In this document: positions 5,325 to 6,401 of the stretch, one piece after another | How the letters are laid out: each line of letters opens with the position of its first letter | Position numbering within the stretch: the stretch's first letter is position 1 | NCBI GenBank assembly: GCA_002315625.1 | Contig: DCHH01000008.1 | Coordinates: 1-6,401, forward strand | Reading direction: 5' to 3' | DNA from: Bacteroidales bacterium UBA1757 | GTDB lineage: Bacteria > Bacteroidota > Bacteroidia > Bacteroidales > UBA1402 | DNA: 6,401 nt | The notes under the pieces: model-generated | Told to the model about the DNA's origin: nothing | Database searches by the model: none | What the model saw: the letters and a program-made list of their open reading frames with translations, nothing else | Made by a program: the position numbers and the translations under genes

Positions 5325-6401
5325 TTAATAGTTCACTAAGTTTCCTGCCAGATACTGATCGTATGCGGTCATATCCATCAAGCCATGACCGGTCAGGTTG
5401 AAAACGATAACTTTGCTCTCGCCGCTTTCCTTGCATTTTTTGGCGATGTCGATTGCCGCGCTGATGGCATGACAGCTCTCGGGAGCCGGAACAATTCCCT
5501 CCGTTCTGGCGAAAAGAACGCCGGCGGCAAAAGAATCCAGCTGTTTCACATCGACGGCTTCCATAAAACCGTCTTTCAAAAGCTGGGACACAATCATTCC
5601 GGCGCCATGGTAACGGAGTCCCCCGGCGTGAATGTTGGCGGGACGGAAATCGTGGCCCAGGGTATACATCGGAATCAGAGGGGTATAGCCGGCCTCATCA
5701 CCGAAATCATAATCAAATTTGCCTTGAGTCATCTTCGGGCAAGATGCCGGTTCGGCCGCAATGAAGCGCGTGTCTTTATGGGTTCCGTCAAAAACGTGGC
5801 GCATAAATGGGAATGCCAGTCCGCCGAAATTGGAACCACCGCCGAAACAAGCCACAATGTAATCGGGATATTCGCCGGCCATTGCAAACTGCTTCTCCGC
5901 CTCAAGTCCGATGATTGTCTGATGAAGGGAGACATGATTCATCACGCTGCCCAGGGTGTATTTGCAACCGGGGGTCATCGTTGCCAACTCGACCGCCTCG
6001 GAAATTGCCGTTCCCAGCGAGCCCTGATGGTTGGGGGTGGCGGTGAGGATGTTCTTGCCGGCCCTTGTGCTCATCGAGGGTGAAGGAGTGACCTGACTTC
6101 CGAACACCTGCATGACAGCGCGGCGGTAAGGTTTCTGCTCGTATGACACTTTCACCTGATAAACGGCGCTTTCGATACCGAACACCTTGGCTGCATAAGA
6201 AAGGGCTGTTCCCCACTGACCGGCTCCTGTCTCTGTCGTCACGTTGGTATCACCTTCCAGCTTGCAATAGTATGCCTGTGGGATAGCGGAGTTCAACTTG
6301 TGGGAGCCCACGGGGGAAACGCTCTCGTTCTTGAAATATATGTGGGCGGGAGTATCAAGCGCCTTTTCCAGTTCGTATGCGCGGACCAGAGGAGTGCTGC
6401 G
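5325..6401 (-). CDS. trpB: TrpB2-type tryptophan synthase beta chain, partial (N-terminal part outside window)
   Basis: This is a pyridoxal-phosphate enzyme that joins indole and L-serine to form tryptophan. The open frame continues to the window edge, giving 358 residues; the family is usually about 430-450, so some 80-95 N-terminal residues are missing. Numbering from the edge, it shows RSTPLVRAYELEKAL (1-15), SPVGSHKLNSA (29-39) with the PLP-binding Lys35, TTETGAGQWG, QVKVSYEQKPYRRAVMQVFG, PNHQGSLGTAISEAVE, the phosphate-binding CFGGGSNFGGLAF, IHAGGLRYHG, ARTEGIVPAPESCHA and FNLTGHGLMD. The ETGAGQWG, SYEQKPYRR and IHAGGLRYHG motifs belong to the TrpB2 (TrpB-like) branch, not to the TrpA-partnered TrpB1 form (ETGAGQHG). 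No trpA lies in the window. The first in-frame ATG (6311) falls after essential motifs, so it is not the start. It is followed by lpxK after 9 nt in the same frame. Confidence 0.93.
   Translation of the reverse strand, partial: RSTPLVRAYELEKALDTPAHIYFKNESVSPVGSHKLNSAIPQAYYCKLEGDTNVTTETGAGQWGTALSYAAKVFGIESAVYQVKVSYEQKPYRRAVMQVFGSQVTPSPSMSTRAGKNILTATPNHQGSLGTAISEAVELATMTPGCKYTLGSVMNHVSLHQTIIGLEAEKQFAMAGEYPDYIVACFGGGSNFGGLAFPFMRHVFDGTHKDTRFIAAEPASCPKMTQGKFDYDFGDEAGYTPLIPMYTLGHDFRPANIHAGGLRYHGAGMIVSQLLKDGFMEAVDVKQLDSFAAGVLFARTEGIVPAPESCHAISAAIDIAKKCKESGESKVIVFNLTGHGLMDMTAYDQYLAGNLVNY

Noticed and set aside
5385..6083. Plus-strand open frame of 232 codons
   Set aside because: Lies entirely antisense to the well-conserved trpB2 gene, with no promoter and no recognisable protein family.
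1..6401. A hidden defence, mobile or otherwise new multi-gene system
   Set aside because: Every stretch over 300 bases is filled by a recognised housekeeping gene. No repeats, integrase, transposase, toxin-antitoxin pair or atypical gene was found.

Overview
The window looks like ordinary chromosome of a Bacteroidales-type member of the Bacteroidota, with a base composition near half G+C by eye. This rests on three things. The S2, L13, S9 and RRF proteins read like Bacteroides/Alistipes-type homologues. DAHP synthase is fused to a C-terminal chorismate mutase, as in Prevotella and Bacteroides. The one clear promoter has the Bacteroidota form (TTTG, about 20 nt, TAnnTTTG), and most start codons lack a Shine-Dalgarno sequence. 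The genus cannot be fixed from the sequence alone.

All eight genes lie on the minus strand, so transcription runs from high to low coordinates. The upstream block (6401 to 1676) is tightly packed: trpB2 (5' end outside the window), lpxK, frr, tyrA and a DAHP synthase/chorismate mutase fusion. Gaps are 9, 12 and 11 nt, followed by a 4-nt ATGA overlap. It is probably one operon, with its promoter outside the window. It combines the entry enzyme of the shikimate pathway, chorismate mutase and prephenate dehydrogenase (the tyrosine branch) and a TrpB2-type tryptophan synthase beta chain with two unrelated housekeeping genes: a lipid A kinase and the ribosome recycling factor.

The 122-bp gap at 1554-1675 holds a strong Bacteroidota-type promoter whose -33 element starts 1 bp after the DAHP synthase stop codon, and then an 84-nt leader with two inverted repeats. 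It drives the ribosomal protein block rplM (GTG start), rpsI and rpsB (3' end outside the window). rplM and rpsI are 2 nt apart. rpsI and rpsB are separated by 164 nt that hold no credible gene but do hold a G+C-rich stretch able to form at least two stem-loops. This is a candidate regulatory leader for rpsB.

No mobile element, CRISPR array, tRNA, rRNA or defence-like gene is visible, and I found no new multi-gene system. The points most worth a second look are the two ribosomal-protein leaders, the extra segment in LpxK, and the mixed aromatic/lipid A/translation operon.
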